Origin: Hyphomonadaceae bacterium UKL13-1
GTDB lineage: Bacteria; Pseudomonadota; Alphaproteobacteria; Caulobacterales; Aquidulcibacteraceae
Direction of reading: 5' to 3'
Assembly: GCA_001602435.1 (NCBI GenBank)
Contig: CP012156.1
Location: 1,818,001-1,882,000 of the forward strand
DNA: 64,000 nucleotides
Below the pieces are notes generated by a model. The model ran no database searches, was not told where the DNA came from, and saw nothing but the letters and a program-made list of their open reading frames with translations. Below are positions 14,987-23,822 of this stretch, piece by piece. Numbering within the stretch: the stretch's first letter is position 1; every line of letters begins with the position of its first letter. The translations under genes were made by a program, and so were the position numbers.

Positions 14987-17065
14987 TTAGCCAGCTAGCT
15001 TGGCGAGTACTTCCGCACTCACGGCCCGTGGCACTTCTTCATAGTGGTCGAAGGACATGGAGAAGGATGCGCGACCCGAGGAGAAGGACCGCAAATCATT
15101 CACATAGCCAAACATATTGGCCAGAGGCACCATGGCGTTGACGACGTTTGCGTTGCCGCGCATGTCTTGGCCTTGGATCATCCCGCGACGCGAGTTGATG
15201 TCGCCGATCACGGAACCCGTGAACTCTTCTGGGCTGACGACTTCCACTTTCATGATGGGTTCAAGCAGACGTGGATCGCCATATTGCTTCAACTCACGGA
15301 AAGCAGCGCGCGCTGCGATTTCGAACGCCAAGACGCTCGAGTCCACATCGTGGTAGGCACCGTCGACCAAAGTTGCCTTCAAGTCGATCAACGGGAAGCC
15401 CGCCAACAGACCGTTTGCAACCGAGCTTTCGAGGCCCTTTACGACGCCTGGGATATATTCCTTAGGCACCGAACCACCGACGATTTGGCTTTCGAAGGTA
15501 AAGCCAGTGCCTGGATCACCTGGCTCAAAAATGAGCTTGATGCGGGCAAACTGACCGGTACCACCTGTTTGCTTCTTGTGGGTGTAGTCGATTTCAGCGC
15601 GCTTGTTGATCTTTTCGCGATAAGCAACCTTTGGCTGACCAACGTTTGCGTCCACGTCATAGGTACGACGCAGAATGTCGACTTTGATGTCCAAGTGCAG
15701 TTCGCCCATGCCACGCAGGATGGTTTGGCCGCTTTCTTGGTCGGTCGACACGCGGAACGATGGATCTTCGTTGGCAAGCTTCGCCAATGCCAGACCCAAT
15801 TTTTCTTGGTCTGCCTTCGACTTCGGCTCGATCGCGATTTCGATCACAGGCTCTGGGAATTCCATGCGCTCAAGGATCACGGGCTTCAAGGTGTCGCACA
15901 AGGTGTCCCCGGTACGGACTTCTTTCAGACCAGCCAAGGCGACGATGTCGCCTGCATAGGCTTCCTTCACGTCTTCGCGGTTGTTCGCATGCATCAACAA
16001 CATGCGGCCAATGCGTTCTTTCTTGTCGCGCGAGGAGTTCAGCACGCCATCGCCCGTTGAACACTTGCCCGAGTAAACGCGGCAGAAGGTGATCGTGCCG
16101 ACGAATTTGTCGTCCATGATCTTGAAGGCCAGCATCGAGAATGGATCTTCGTCGGTTGGCTGGCGGGTGGTTTCTTCGTCCGTCTTGAAGTCGATTGCTT
16201 TGATGCCTTCACGGTCTGCCGGTGATGGCAAGTAATCCACAACCGCGTCCAACAAGGGCTGCACGCCTTTGTTTTTGAAAGCAGAACCGCACAAAACAGG
16301 GTGGAATGCACGACGGCGAACAGCGGTGCGGACCAAACGACGAATGGTATCTGCATCAGGCTCTACGCCTTCGAGATATTCCATCATCACTTCGTCGTCC
16401 ATTTCGACAACGGCTTCAAGCATCTTATGACGATACTCTTTTGCTTGCTCGAGAAGATCCGCTGGAATTTCTTCCTCGTTGAACTTCGCGCCCAAGCTTT
16501 CTTCCAACCAGACGATCGCCTTCATGGTGATCAGATCGATCACGCCCTTGAAGTTGTTTTCAGCACCGATTGGCAATTGCAAGCACACGGGCTTACCGCC
16601 CACGCGGGTCACGATTTCGCTGACGCAGTTATAGAAGTCGGCGCCGATCTTATCCATCTTGTTGACGAACACGATGCGGGGCACGTCATACTTGTCAGCT
16701 TGGCGCCAGACGGTTTCGGTCTGAGGCTCAACACCTTGGTTGCCGTCGAGCACGCACACCGCACCATCCAACACGCGCAGCGAACGCTCAACTTCAATGG
16801 TGAAGTCCACGTGTCCTGGGGTGTCGATGATGTTCAAGCGCTTCTCGCGCCAGAAACAGGTGGTCGCAGCGGACGTGATGGTGATGCCGCGTTCTTGTTC
16901 TTGCGTCATCCAGTCCATGGTAGCCGCACCGTCATGGACTTCGCCAATCTTGTGGGACTTACCAGTGTAGTACAAAATGCGCTCAGTCGTCGTGGTCTTG
17001 CCAGCGTCGATGTGCGCCATGATGCCAAAGTTGCGATAGTCAGAAATCGCGTGGGTGCGAGGCAT
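14987..17065 (-). CDS. fusA: Elongation factor G
   Basis: This 692-residue translocase GTPase starts [41 protein letters not shown] (residues about 17-24) is the P-loop; DTPGHVDF and NKMDK are the other nucleotide-binding motifs. Domains II to V follow in the usual order, with the [13 protein letters not shown] and FGYVNDLRS signatures near the C-terminus. Length is normal for EF-G1. The gene lies 39 bp after rpsG and 45 bp before tuf in the str operon on the minus strand. It drives ribosome translocation and, with RRF, ribosome recycling. Confidence 0.98.
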   Translation of the reverse strand: MPRTHAISDYRNFGIMAHIDAGKTTTTERILYYTGKSHKIGEVHDGAATMDWMTQEQERGITITSAATTCFWREKRLNIIDTPGHVDFTIEVERSLRVLDGAVCVLDGNQGVEPQTETVWRQADKYDVPRIVFVNKMDKIGADFYNCVSEIVTRVGGKPVCLQLPIGAENNFKGVIDLITMKAIVWLEESLGAKFNEEEIPADLLEQAKEYRHKMLEAVVEMDDEVMMEYLEGVEPDADTIRRLVRTAVRRRAFHPVLCGSAFKNKGVQPLLDAVVDYLPSPADREGIKAIDFKTDEETTRQPTDEDPFSMLAFKIMDDKFVGTITFCRVYSGKCSTGDGVLNSSRDKKERIGRMLLMHANNREDVKEAYAGDIVALAGLKEVRTGDTLCDTLKPVILERMEFPEPVIEIAIEPKSKADQEKLGLALAKLANEDPSFRVSTDQESGQTILRGMGELHLDIKVDILRRTYDVDANVGQPKVAYREKINKRAEIDYTHKKQTGGTGQFARIKLIFEPGDPGTGFTFESQIVGGSVPKEYIPGVVKGLESSVANGLLAGFPLIDLKATLVDGAYHDVDSSVLAFEIAARAAFRELKQYGDPRLLEPIMKVEVVSPEEFTGSVIGDINSRRGMIQGQDMRGNANVVNAMVPLANMFGYVNDLRSFSSGRASFSMSFDHYEEVPRAVSAEVLAKLAG

Positions 17066-17104
17066 TGAAAAACCCTTTCAGGGGAGCTCGTGGTTTTGCT
17101 GGAA

Positions 17105-17575
17105 TTACCAGCGATAATGCGAGAATGCGCGGTTCGCTTCAGCCATCTTATGCGTGTCTTCACGCTTTTTGACGGCCGAACCACGGTTCATAGCGGCGTC
17201 GGTCAACTCACCAGCAAGACGCTCTTGCATGGTGGTTTCGTTGCGCTTGCGCGCAGCGCCCACGAGCCAGCGGAGAGCCAGTGCCTTGCGGCGCTCTGCA
17301 CGGACTTCGACAGGAACCTGATAGGTTGCCCCACCCACGCGGCGCGAACGCACTTCGATGGCAGGCGAGATATTATCAAGAGCATCATGGAAGACCTCCA
17401 AAGCGGACCGCTTAGCGCGCTTCTCACAGAGATCGAAGGCACCGTAGATGGTCGATTCTGCAACCGACTTCTTGCCCTCATACATGATGTAATTCATCAA
17501 TTTTGTGACATCCATATCCCCGAACTTCGGGTCTGGCAGGATATCGCGCTTTTCGGCGCGGCGACGACGTGACAT
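17105..17575 (-). CDS. rpsG: 30S ribosomal protein S7
   Basis: This 156-residue S7 (start [20 protein letters not shown], end [10 protein letters not shown]) has the canonical length and sequence, including [18 protein letters not shown] and the [11 protein letters not shown] beta-hairpin. It organises the head of the 30S subunit and contacts the E site. It is the second gene of the str operon, 130 bp downstream of rpsL and 39 bp before fusA. In other bacteria S7 also represses its own operon; whether the rpsL-rpsG gap here folds into such a site was not determined. Confidence 0.98.
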   Translation of the reverse strand: MSRRRRAEKRDILPDPKFGDMDVTKLMNYIMYEGKKSVAESTIYGAFDLCEKRAKRSALEVFHDALDNISPAIEVRSRRVGGATYQVPVEVRAERRKALALRWLVGAARKRNETTMQERLAGELTDAAMNRGSAVKKREDTHKMAEANRAFSHYRW

Positions 17576-17705
17576 GGGAAAACCTCGTGTCTAGACTTTT
17601 AAGTGCAGGTTAGCCCTGCAAGAAACCAATCCGTTTGTTGGCTGTTGCGAAGCAACTTTGGAGCCAACGAACAAACCAAAATGAATAAATAATTCGCCTC
17701 GCGAA

Positions 17706-18077
17706 TTATTTCGGACGCTTCGCACCGTAATGCGAACGGCGTTGCTTACGATTCTTAACGCCTTGCGTATCAAGAACGCCGCGCAGAATGTGGTAGCGAA
17801 CGCCGGGCAAATCCTTCACGCGGCCGCCGCGGATCAGAACCACCGAGTGCTCTTGCAGATTGTGGCCTTCACCTGGGATGTAGCACACAGCTTCCGAACC
17901 CGAGGTCAGACGAACCTTAGCAACCTTACGCAAAGCCGAGTTAGGCTTCTTTGGGGTGGTGGTGTAGACGCGGGTGCAAACACCACGACGTTGAGGGCAG
18001 CCTTTCAGGGCTGGAACCTTGTTGCGCACCTTCAATGGCTGGCGCGGCTTACGGATCAACTGGTTGATCGTTGGCAT
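17706..18077 (-). CDS. rpsL: 30S ribosomal protein S12
   Basis: This 123-residue S12 starts [14 protein letters not shown] and contains [18 protein letters not shown] and [25 protein letters not shown], the two conserved loops at the decoding centre. Lysines are present at the positions where streptomycin-resistance substitutions occur, so the sequence reads as wild type. It is the first gene of the str operon; the promoter should lie in the 18.1-18.4 kb region, where no other gene is seen. Confidence 0.98.
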   Translation of the reverse strand: MPTINQLIRKPRQPLKVRNKVPALKGCPQRRGVCTRVYTTTPKKPNSALRKVAKVRLTSGSEAVCYIPGEGHNLQEHSVVLIRGGRVKDLPGVRYHILRGVLDTQGVKNRKQRRSHYGAKRPK

Positions 18078-18457
18078 GTTTCTATAACGCTCCTGTATAG
18101 CCGACGGATGGGTGGCTATTACCCTCTTTCCAATGCGCGTCCCGCCAAGACGGGTAACCTAGGCGGTCAAGCTGCGCGCGCAGCCCTATCTCACAAGTCC
18201 AAACCCAAACGCCAAAACGAGCAAAACCACCGTCCCCCTTGGTCCGGTGCGCCATGCGCGAGATGATCACAGTGTCTGGAAGACCCCTCAAACCTAAGCC
18301 ATGCCCATAAGGCACCCCAAGACTCAGAGGCTTTCTTCGGCGGCGTTCCTATATCCGGACGGGGTTTGGGTCAAGGTGGGGGTGCAGTGGGGGTTCTTCT
18401 CGTGGTGCCCCCTCTAGCCTGCGTGTCGGGGAAGATTAGGACTATGCTCTATACCAT
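18078..18457. other. Upstream region of the str operon, no gene seen
   Basis: These 380 bp upstream of rpsL hold no credible reading frame. They should contain the str promoter and leader. I could not pick out convincing -35/-10 boxes. Confidence 0.4.
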
Positions 18458-18547
18458 GTCACCCCGGACGGCGTAGCCGAGCCGGGATCTTGATCCGCAA
18501 ACTCCCACAAGGTCCCCGCGCTCTGCTCACGCTTCGGCGGGGATGAC
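18458..18547. repeat. R1 repeat, copy 1 (GTCAYCCCGG...GGGGATGAC)
   Basis: A 90-bp element starts GTCACCCCGG and ends GGCGGGGATGAC, with inner blocks GCCGAGCCGG and CACAAGGTCCCCG shared with 36922-37010. Confidence 0.7.
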
Positions 18548-18559
18548 AAGGTTGGGGGG

Positions 18560-18627
18560 AACGGAGCGCGCAACAAGTGTTGCGCATCTATACGCGACAG
18601 CAAGCGCAACTGTTGTTGCGCGGTCCA
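18560..18627. repeat. R2 repeat, copy 1
   Basis: A 68-bp element contains two palindromes, GCGCAACAAGTGTTGCGC and GCGCAACTGTTGTTGCGC, separated by ATCTATACGCGACAGCAA, and ends CGGTCC. It matches 19103-19167. Confidence 0.7.
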
Positions 18628-18650
18628 TTTTGTGGGCCTTCTGTCTGGAC

Positions 18651-18855
18651 GCGTTTTGGTGATCCTTCCGGCCCACCAAACCGCTAACGAAATTGTTTCT
18701 GCGACCTCTGGGTAGTCAAGTGCGCAGCTTCGCTGCGTCGCGACGCGATCCGTTTTCGAAGAAAACGGACACTTGACGACACAGATGTCGCGCTCATCCT
18801 CGATGATCGATTTTGGTGAAACAGGGTTTCCACCAAAATGGGTCCAGATGGAAAA
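18651..18855 (+). repeat. R3 repeat, copy A (inner segment in inverted orientation)
   Basis: This 205-bp composite has a left hairpin (TTTGGTG...CCACCAAA), then 22-bp inverted arms at 18701-18722 and 18770-18791 ending in GTCAAGTG/CACTTGAC, and a right hairpin (TTTTGGTG...CCACCAAAA). The enclosed 47 bp reads CGCAGC-hairpin then TCCGTTTTC-hairpin. Flanks match copies B and C in the same direction, but the enclosed segment is reversed relative to them. Confidence 0.85.
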
Positions 18856-18870
18856 GCTGCTCAGAGCGCT

Positions 18871-18961
18871 GTCATCCCCGAAGGCGTCAGCCTATCGGGG
18901 ATCTTGTGCCACAAAGTCCTTGGGGGTCCCCGCTCTACGCTTTCGCTTCGGCGGGGATGAC
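18871..18961. repeat. R1 repeat, copy 2
   Basis: GTCATCCCCG...GGCGGGGATGAC, lying 15 bp after R3 copy A. The R3-then-R1 order recurs at 36.7-37.0 kb. Confidence 0.7.
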
Positions 18962-19102
18962 TTTGTGAGGGTAAAGCCCCTTCAGTCCCTTCGGGACAGC
19001 TTCCGCGCAAGCGGGGAAGCGACCTCTCCAAACTGCTTCCGCTGCCGCTTCCCCGATCGCGGGGTTTCGACGCATGCGCCGATGCCGGCGAAGCCGGTGA
19101 AG

Positions 19103-19167
19103 GGGAACGCGCAGCAAGAGCTGCACATCGGTACGCGTTGACAGGCGCAGCTCGTGCTGCGCGGTCC
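19103..19167. repeat. R2 repeat, copy 2
   Basis: GGAACGCGCAGCAAG...GCGCGGTCC, aligning with 18560-18627 and carrying matched base changes in its hairpin arms (GCAGCAAGAGCTGC; GCAGCTCGTGCTGC). Confidence 0.65.
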
Positions 19168-19250
19168 TTTTGGTGGAACGTAGGCTGCACCAACAGGACC
19201 AGATCGGCAGCACAAATTCGCCCCGCAACACCCTGCGGCTAAGACGCACT

Positions 19251-19397
19251 CCCCTCTCCTTCTGGGAGAGGGGACGGGGGTGAGGGCTCACACGCGCGGA
19301 TCTATAAGGCGGGTTGGTAAGTTTTCATTTGCCCAGAACAAGTAGCTTTTGCGCCCCTAAGCCCTCACCCCCTACCCCTCTCCCAAAGGGAGAGGGG
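19251..19397. repeat. R5 inverted repeat, copy 2
   Basis: CCCCTCTCC-TTCT-GGGAGAGGGG then ACGGGGGTGAGGGC on the left; GCCCTCACCCCCTACCCC and a matching hairpin on the right, around a unique centre. Confidence 0.8.
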
Positions 19398-19914
19398 AGC
19401 GCATAAAACAAAACTTATCCCCACTCTCAAAACCTCAGATATTTTATACCCATCACCGACGAGAGGGCGTTGTTGCTGCAGCGGCGACACCGGTTGGGGA
19501 TTGTAAGCGGGACTAATCGAGGTTGAAGTGGCGACCTCGTGTTTCATTGGGATTAGCTGTCCTGATGCCCGGTGTGCTTGAGCCCGACTGCCGTGTGAAG
19601 CCCTTGGTCAAGAACTTAGGCGATGCCTTTGAGACGCCTTGGGGAAGCCTTATGTATTTTTGGAAGCGCAAGCTTCTAGGATGAGGCCTTTACGAACTAG
19701 GCGGGGGAAATTTGAACCACCCGTGGCGTCATGAACCACCTAAGCACACAGAACTTTTCAGCCGGGGCGCACGGTTTGCGTCGTATTCCGGGCCAGTCCG
19801 TTAATCTGGCCCACCTCATTTGGCGCACACCACGCGCCCCGGCCCCTCACTCAGCCGCACCCCCGGTGGCTTCCCACGCGGGGCTATGGGTGTTGGAGTG
19901 CGCGCAATAACAAG
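19398..19914. other. Gene-free stretch between two R5 copies
   Basis: About 517 bp without a credible gene on either strand. The short frames present lack a family and a ribosome-binding site. I see no repeat or RNA structure that I can name. Confidence 0.4.
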
Positions 19915-20060
19915 CCCCTCTCCTTATGGGAGAGGGGTTGGGGTGAGGGCTTACACCCTCTTGATTTCAGCTTGCTTGGACTCCCGCTTTAGTGATCGGA
20001 ACAAAAAACGTTCGCGCCCGTAAGCCCTCACCCCCGACCCCTCTCCCATAAGGAGAGGGG
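19915..20060. repeat. R5 inverted repeat, copy 3, upstream of the DUF559 gene
   Basis: CCCCTCTCC-TTAT-GGGAGAGGGG then TTGGGGTGAGGGC on the left; GCCCTCACCCCCGACCCC and a hairpin on the right. It ends 78 bp before the DUF559 start codon. Confidence 0.8.
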
Positions 20061-20138
20061 AGTTACCGTCGCCCATTTTGGAGGACCGGCTGGCGAAGCG
20101 GTATTTACACTCTTAAATAATTTTGTAGCCTGCCCATT

Positions 20139-20495
20139 ATGCCAGATGTTCCATCCCAACTCTTAAAGCGGGCCCGATTATTGCGGCAACGTACAACTAA
20201 GAGCGAGAAAATCTTCTGGAAGCGGATGCGTAACAGTCAAATATGCGGCCTGAAATTTCGCCGCCAAGTTCCAATTCAAGGCATCGTGGTAGATTTTGCC
20301 TGTTACTCTCATCGTTTGGTGATCGAAATTGATGGCGGAATTCATGGCCTTTCAGAGGTCCAAATACGTGATCAAGATCGTGACACAAAGCTCAACCACT
20401 TTGGGTATCGGGTGATGCGTTTTTCAGACCGTGCTATTTTTGAAGATCTGGAAACGGTAGTCGGTCTCATTGAGGCGTTTATTCGGTCGCCCTAG
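20139..20495 (+). CDS. DUF559 endonuclease-domain protein (Vsr-like fold)
   Basis: This 118-residue protein is a stand-alone DUF559 domain, a PD-(D/E)XK-like fold related to very-short-patch-repair endonucleases. The family pattern is clear: RARLLRQRTTKSEKIFWKRMR, then KFRRQVPI (Gln44), VDF with Asp52, and LVIEIDGGIH with Glu63, Asp65 and His69, then RDTKLNHFGYRVMRF. Predicted catalytic acids are therefore intact. Biological role of the family is not established; DNA cleavage is inferred from the fold. An R5 repeat lies just upstream and a half R5 overlaps its stop codon, so the gene appears to be part of the R5 repeat array. It is AT-richer than its neighbours. Confidence 0.82.
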   Translation: MPDVPSQLLKRARLLRQRTTKSEKIFWKRMRNSQICGLKFRRQVPIQGIVVDFACYSHRLVIEIDGGIHGLSEVQIRDQDRDTKLNHFGYRVMRFSDRAIFEDLETVVGLIEAFIRSP

Positions 20496-20519
20496 CCCTC
20501 TCCCCGTTGGAGATGGGGG
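20489..20519. repeat. R5 half-copy overlapping the DUF559 stop codon
   Basis: GCCCTAGCCCTCTCCCC-GTT-GGAGATGGGGG is a single R5 end. The DUF559 stop TAG (20493-20495) lies inside it. Confidence 0.65.
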
Positions 20520-20530
20520 TTTTACCCCAC

Positions 20531-22294
20531 CTACTTCCGCATCGGGCTGGAAAACTTTGGGTTGGTTAGCAAGGCGGTGTCGTCCAAAGTGCGCAGGAAG
20601 GCGGCAAGGGCTGCTTTATCGGCGACCGATAGATTCAGGCGTTGGGGTACGCCATTGCGAAGCAGGCGGTTGTCGACGGCGGGGCCGGCTTGCACGCCGC
20701 TATTATAATGTTCCACCACTTGCTCGAGCGTGGTGAAGCGGCCGTCATGCATGAAGGGGCCACCGACGCCCATGTTCTTTAGAGAGGGCGACTTGAAGAT
20801 ACGTGTCTCGCCTGCGTCTAAGCCGTTGGAGAGGGAGTTGGGGGCCAAGGCAAAAGTCGGCGCGGAATGGCAAGCCGCGCACCCTGCCCCGCCTTGGTTG
20901 GGTGGCGTGAAATAGAGCGTGCGGCCACGATTTTCTTGGGCTGTGAAATTGGGCAAATCTGCGCCCAGATTGCGGTTCGGCGCGGTGGCACTGAACACAG
21001 TCGCATAACCTGTGTCCCATTTACTGCCGGTGGAGACCATGGCGCGTTGAAACTGGGCCAAAGCTTGCTGGATGCGGGCTTCGGTGATGGTGGGACTGCC
21101 AAAGGCGAAGTTGAACAGGTCTGGGTAATAAGTCGTGGCATTCATCTTGGTAATTAGGGCGGCCATGCCACCAGCGGCAGTATCCCAGCCCATCTCAATT
21201 GCGTTCTGGATGGGTTGGGTAGCTTGAATCTCAACGCTTGCTGCGCGCTTATCCCAGAACATGGTGCCCGGTCGATAATAGCTGATATTGCCAAGGCGCA
21301 TGGCGTGGGCCGTGGTGAAAGCGGTCCCTGAGAAGCCCGTGCTGAACTGGCGCGGATCGCTGAAGCCATTGGCTTGGCGATGGCAGGAGGCGCAGGAAAT
21401 CGTGTCGTTCACGCTCAAACGGCGGTCATTGAACAGAACTCTGCCGAGGCTCGCCGTGCGATTATTGATCGCATTGTTCGCAGGAGTGTTATCATCGGGG
21501 GTCACGGTGCCATCATAATAAGCGGGCAAGGTGATGCTGGCGAAATTGTCTAAGGCGTTGAAGTCGAGGGTGGTGAATTCAGCTACGCCAGCGGGCGTTG
21601 CGACGGCACCATTGGGTACCACATTGACGCCAGCAGACGCTGCCCCCGTGCCCACCGCATTGATGGCCCGCACGCTGCAGCTATAGGTCAAGCCGTTGGC
21701 GAGACCTGTGACCGTGGCGGGACTGGCAGAACCTGTCGCGCTGGCACTCAAAGTGCCGCTGACGCAGGTGACGCTATAGCCCGTGATGGGCGAGCCGCCG
21801 GTGATGAGGGAGGCTGTAAAGGCAATGCTGGCACCTTTATCGGCGGGTGTCGCTGCGCCAATGGTTGGGGCAGCGGGTACAACCGGCAAAGCCGGCGTTG
21901 CGCTGGTTGCGGCGGAACTTGGGCTGGTGCCCGTCACATTGGTCGCGGCAATCGAGCAGCTATAGGCGGTGCCATTGCTCAGGCCCGTCACGTCAATCGG
22001 GCTGGTGGTGCCAATGCCGGTGCGGGTCGTGCCCCCTGCTGCACAGCTGGCGGTATAACTGGTGATCGCCGATCCACCTGTTGCTGTGGGCGCGGTATAG
22101 TGAACTTTAATGGCGGTATTGCCGGGATCGAGTGCGACCAAAGTCGGCGAACCTGGAACCGTCAAGGTAACGCCGCTGCCACCGCCAGAGGAACCTGCAT
22201 CGCTGCCGCCACCGCCTCCGCACCCTGCCAAGACCCCGAAACTTAGGAGGGCCACAAAAGAAACAACAGATGGCGACAGTTTGATTGGCGGCAT
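20531..22294 (-). CDS. Lipoprotein cytochrome c peroxidase (MauG/CcpA-like) with two Fn3 domains
   Basis: This 587-residue protein begins with a lipoprotein signal (LLSFGVLAGC, Cys25) and a Gly/Ser-rich linker. Two fibronectin type III-like domains follow (about 45-135 and 138-228, each with an SxxxTVTGLxNGxxYSCSVxAxNxxGTG pattern). A di-haem peroxidase domain occupies 240-587, with haem-binding CASCH at 301-305 and CAACH at 472-476, and a GPFMHDGRFTTLEQVVEHY segment typical of MauG/BCCP proteins. It should sit in the periplasm or on the outer membrane, reducing peroxide or oxidising a protein or substrate. Fn3 domains are often adhesion or surface modules, so the fusion suggests a cell-surface enzyme. 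It is convergent with DUF559. Confidence 0.88.
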   Translation of the reverse strand: MPPIKLSPSVVSFVALLSFGVLAGCGGGGGSDAGSSGGGSGVTLTVPGSPTLVALDPGNTAIKVHYTAPTATGGSAITSYTASCAAGGTTRTGIGTTSPIDVTGLSNGTAYSCSIAATNVTGTSPSSAATSATPALPVVPAAPTIGAATPADKGASIAFTASLITGGSPITGYSVTCVSGTLSASATGSASPATVTGLANGLTYSCSVRAINAVGTGAASAGVNVVPNGAVATPAGVAEFTTLDFNALDNFASITLPAYYDGTVTPDDNTPANNAINNRTASLGRVLFNDRRLSVNDTISCASCHRQANGFSDPRQFSTGFSGTAFTTAHAMRLGNISYYRPGTMFWDKRAASVEIQATQPIQNAIEMGWDTAAGGMAALITKMNATTYYPDLFNFAFGSPTITEARIQQALAQFQRAMVSTGSKWDTGYATVFSATAPNRNLGADLPNFTAQENRGRTLYFTPPNQGGAGCAACHSAPTFALAPNSLSNGLDAGETRIFKSPSLKNMGVGGPFMHDGRFTTLEQVVEHYNSGVQAGPAVDNRLLRNGVPQRLNLSVADKAALAAFLRTLDDTALLTNPKFSSPMRK

Positions 22295-22404
22295 GAAGCA
22301 CCCCGAGATATTGACACTAGATGTGCTGATAACGGGCGAGACTTAAGATTCCGTCGCGAAATGATGACATTTTCTCTCAAATTCGTGATGACAAGTTTGG
22401 TGGG

Positions 22405-22440
22405 CAAAAAAAGAGGCCGCATCCAGCGAGGATGCGGCCC
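22405..22440 (-). terminator. Strong rho-independent terminator, minus strand
   Basis: GGCCGCATCC and GGATGCGGCC form a perfect 10-bp stem around a 5-base loop (22415-22439), followed on the minus strand by TCTTTTTTT. The nearest minus-strand gene upstream is more than 2 kb away beyond plus-strand genes, so it must end some other transcript. An alternative pairing AAGAGGCCGC/GCGGCCTCTT (22411-22457) also exists. Confidence 0.8.
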
Positions 22441-22530
22441 TTTGAGGCGGCCTCTTAGGGGGAGGAGACACCGATCAGCGTCAGAGACGCGAAACTATCG
22501 AGTGTCCGCAGCGGAGGCTCGCTGCCACTC
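22405..22530 (-). ncRNA. Candidate small RNA with anti-Shine-Dalgarno run and terminator
   Basis: No coding gene explains the terminator described in the next entry. Reading the minus strand there is a hairpin (GCAGCG...CGCTGC, 22508-22525), a C-rich single-stranded stretch CTCCTCCCCC (22458-22467, able to pair with GGAGG ribosome-binding sites), and then a 10-bp perfect stem and T-run. CCUCCUCCC-type loops are a known feature of several alphaproteobacterial trans-acting sRNAs. The 5' end is not defined; expression is inferred. Confidence 0.45.
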
Positions 22531-22684
22531 CTAAGTAGGGATGCCGCAACAGAATAAAAAGGGCCGTGATGGTTAAGCAGGACTGCAAAAATGCATGGCT
22601 ATTTCAGTAATTGCCGCTGGGGGCTCTGTATTTGATGTTCCCAGACTCTTCCCCCTGCCCGCGCGCTACCGTTAGAGTGTCTTC

Positions 22685-23728
22685 ATGATTTTCGTCTCGG
22701 CTTGCTTCATGGCTTTACTGAGTGCGTGGCTTGTCACGCGCCTGATGATGGTTTGGGCGATCCCAGACGTGCCCGACGCTGTGCGCAAATTGCACCGTGC
22801 GCCCACGCCGACTTCTGGCGGGGTGGGCATCATGGCCGGGACAGTGGTCGGGCTGGGGGTGTTTTGCTTTTACTTCACCAATGTCACCGCGGAGTTCTCA
22901 TTATGCCTTGCCGTCTCGCTCGCGGGCGGTTTGCTGGGCTTTTGGGATGACCGGGCGGCACTTGGCCCTAAGATAAAACTGATGATCCTAGTGACGATTA
23001 CGTCTGGCTTTGTCATTTGGGGCGCGCGGATCGAGGCTCTCCCGCTCTGGGACGGGGCAATCTGGCAACTTGGGCCTGTGTTGGGTGGTCTTGGGACGCT
23101 CTTGTGGCTCTTGGTGATCGTCAATGTCGTCAATTTCATGGACGGGGCAAACGGTTTGTCGATTGGCTCCAGCATGGTGGGCCTCGTCTTCCTCAGTGTT
23201 GTGTGCGGGTTTGCCAGCTTTGCACAATCGAGCCCAGCATTTCTGGTAACCATTTATGGCCTGATCTCGGCCCTCGCCTGTTGTGGCTTTCTGTATTGGA
23301 ACGTGGCGGGCGGACGCATTTTTGCGGGCGATTCTGGGGCGCTGTTTGTCGGCCTCACCATCGGTACTTTGGGGGTTTGGGCGGGCTCAATGGGGGTCAA
23401 CCCGCTCTCGATTGCCACGTGTTTCCTGCCACTCTTGGCCGATTCCATCCTGACGATTGTATGGCGCGTCCGTCAGAGCGCCAATCTCCTCACGCCCCAC
23501 GCTGATCATGTTTATCAATTGGCCATTCGCAGCGGCCAGTCGCACCTCTATGTGGCATCGCTCTACTGGCTTGCAACCGCACTTTGCGGTGTGGTCGCGG
23601 TCCGGGCATCGACCGCGGGCGACGCATTAATCAGCCTTGGTTTCGTGCTTTGCCTGCTGCCCCTTGTGCTCATTCTGGAACGAGCGCGCGCCCACTATCT
23701 GGCGATCCTGCCAAAGCAGGCTGGCTAG
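22685..23728 (+). CDS. Undecaprenyl-phosphate N-acetylaminosugar-1-phosphate transferase, WecA/MraY-like
   Basis: This 347-residue polytopic membrane protein has about ten helices and the polyprenyl-phosphate sugar-1-phosphate transferase signatures: PTSGG (42-46), GFWDDR (85-90), NFMDGANGL (150-158, catalytic Asp region), FAGDSGA (213-219) and a HADHVYQ loop. It transfers a HexNAc-1-phosphate from UDP-sugar to undecaprenyl phosphate on the inner leaflet, starting O-antigen or capsule synthesis. It lacks MraY-specific extensions, and no peptidoglycan cluster is nearby, so a WecA-type role is more likely. No glycosyltransferase neighbours are seen; the O-antigen ligase-like gene is 21 kb away. 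Confidence 0.88.
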   Translation: MIFVSACFMALLSAWLVTRLMMVWAIPDVPDAVRKLHRAPTPTSGGVGIMAGTVVGLGVFCFYFTNVTAEFSLCLAVSLAGGLLGFWDDRAALGPKIKLMILVTITSGFVIWGARIEALPLWDGAIWQLGPVLGGLGTLLWLLVIVNVVNFMDGANGLSIGSSMVGLVFLSVVCGFASFAQSSPAFLVTIYGLISALACCGFLYWNVAGGRIFAGDSGALFVGLTIGTLGVWAGSMGVNPLSIATCFLPLLADSILTIVWRVRQSANLLTPHADHVYQLAIRSGQSHLYVASLYWLATALCGVVAVRASTAGDALISLGFVLCLLPLVLILERARAHYLAILPKQAG

Positions 23729-23822
23729 TGCCCGCCTATCCCGCTAAAAAGTCACGCAAATCATAGGTATCCCCCGCATCGACATGGCTGGACGAGACCT
23801 CAGAATTAAGTCAGGTTAACGC

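Noticed and set aside
13493..14998. 501-residue open frame opposite tuf, and a similar 379-residue one opposite the second tuf
   Set aside because: Histidine- and arginine-rich shadow frames caused by the codon bias of tuf; no ribosome-binding site or family.
15044..16060. 338-residue open frame opposite fusA
   Set aside because: Coding shadow of a conserved gene; composition is not protein-like and no family is recognisable.
18450..20100. Possible CRISPR array in the repeat-rich desert
   Set aside because: Repeats are long, few, imperfect and palindromic, with no regular spacer length and no cas genes.
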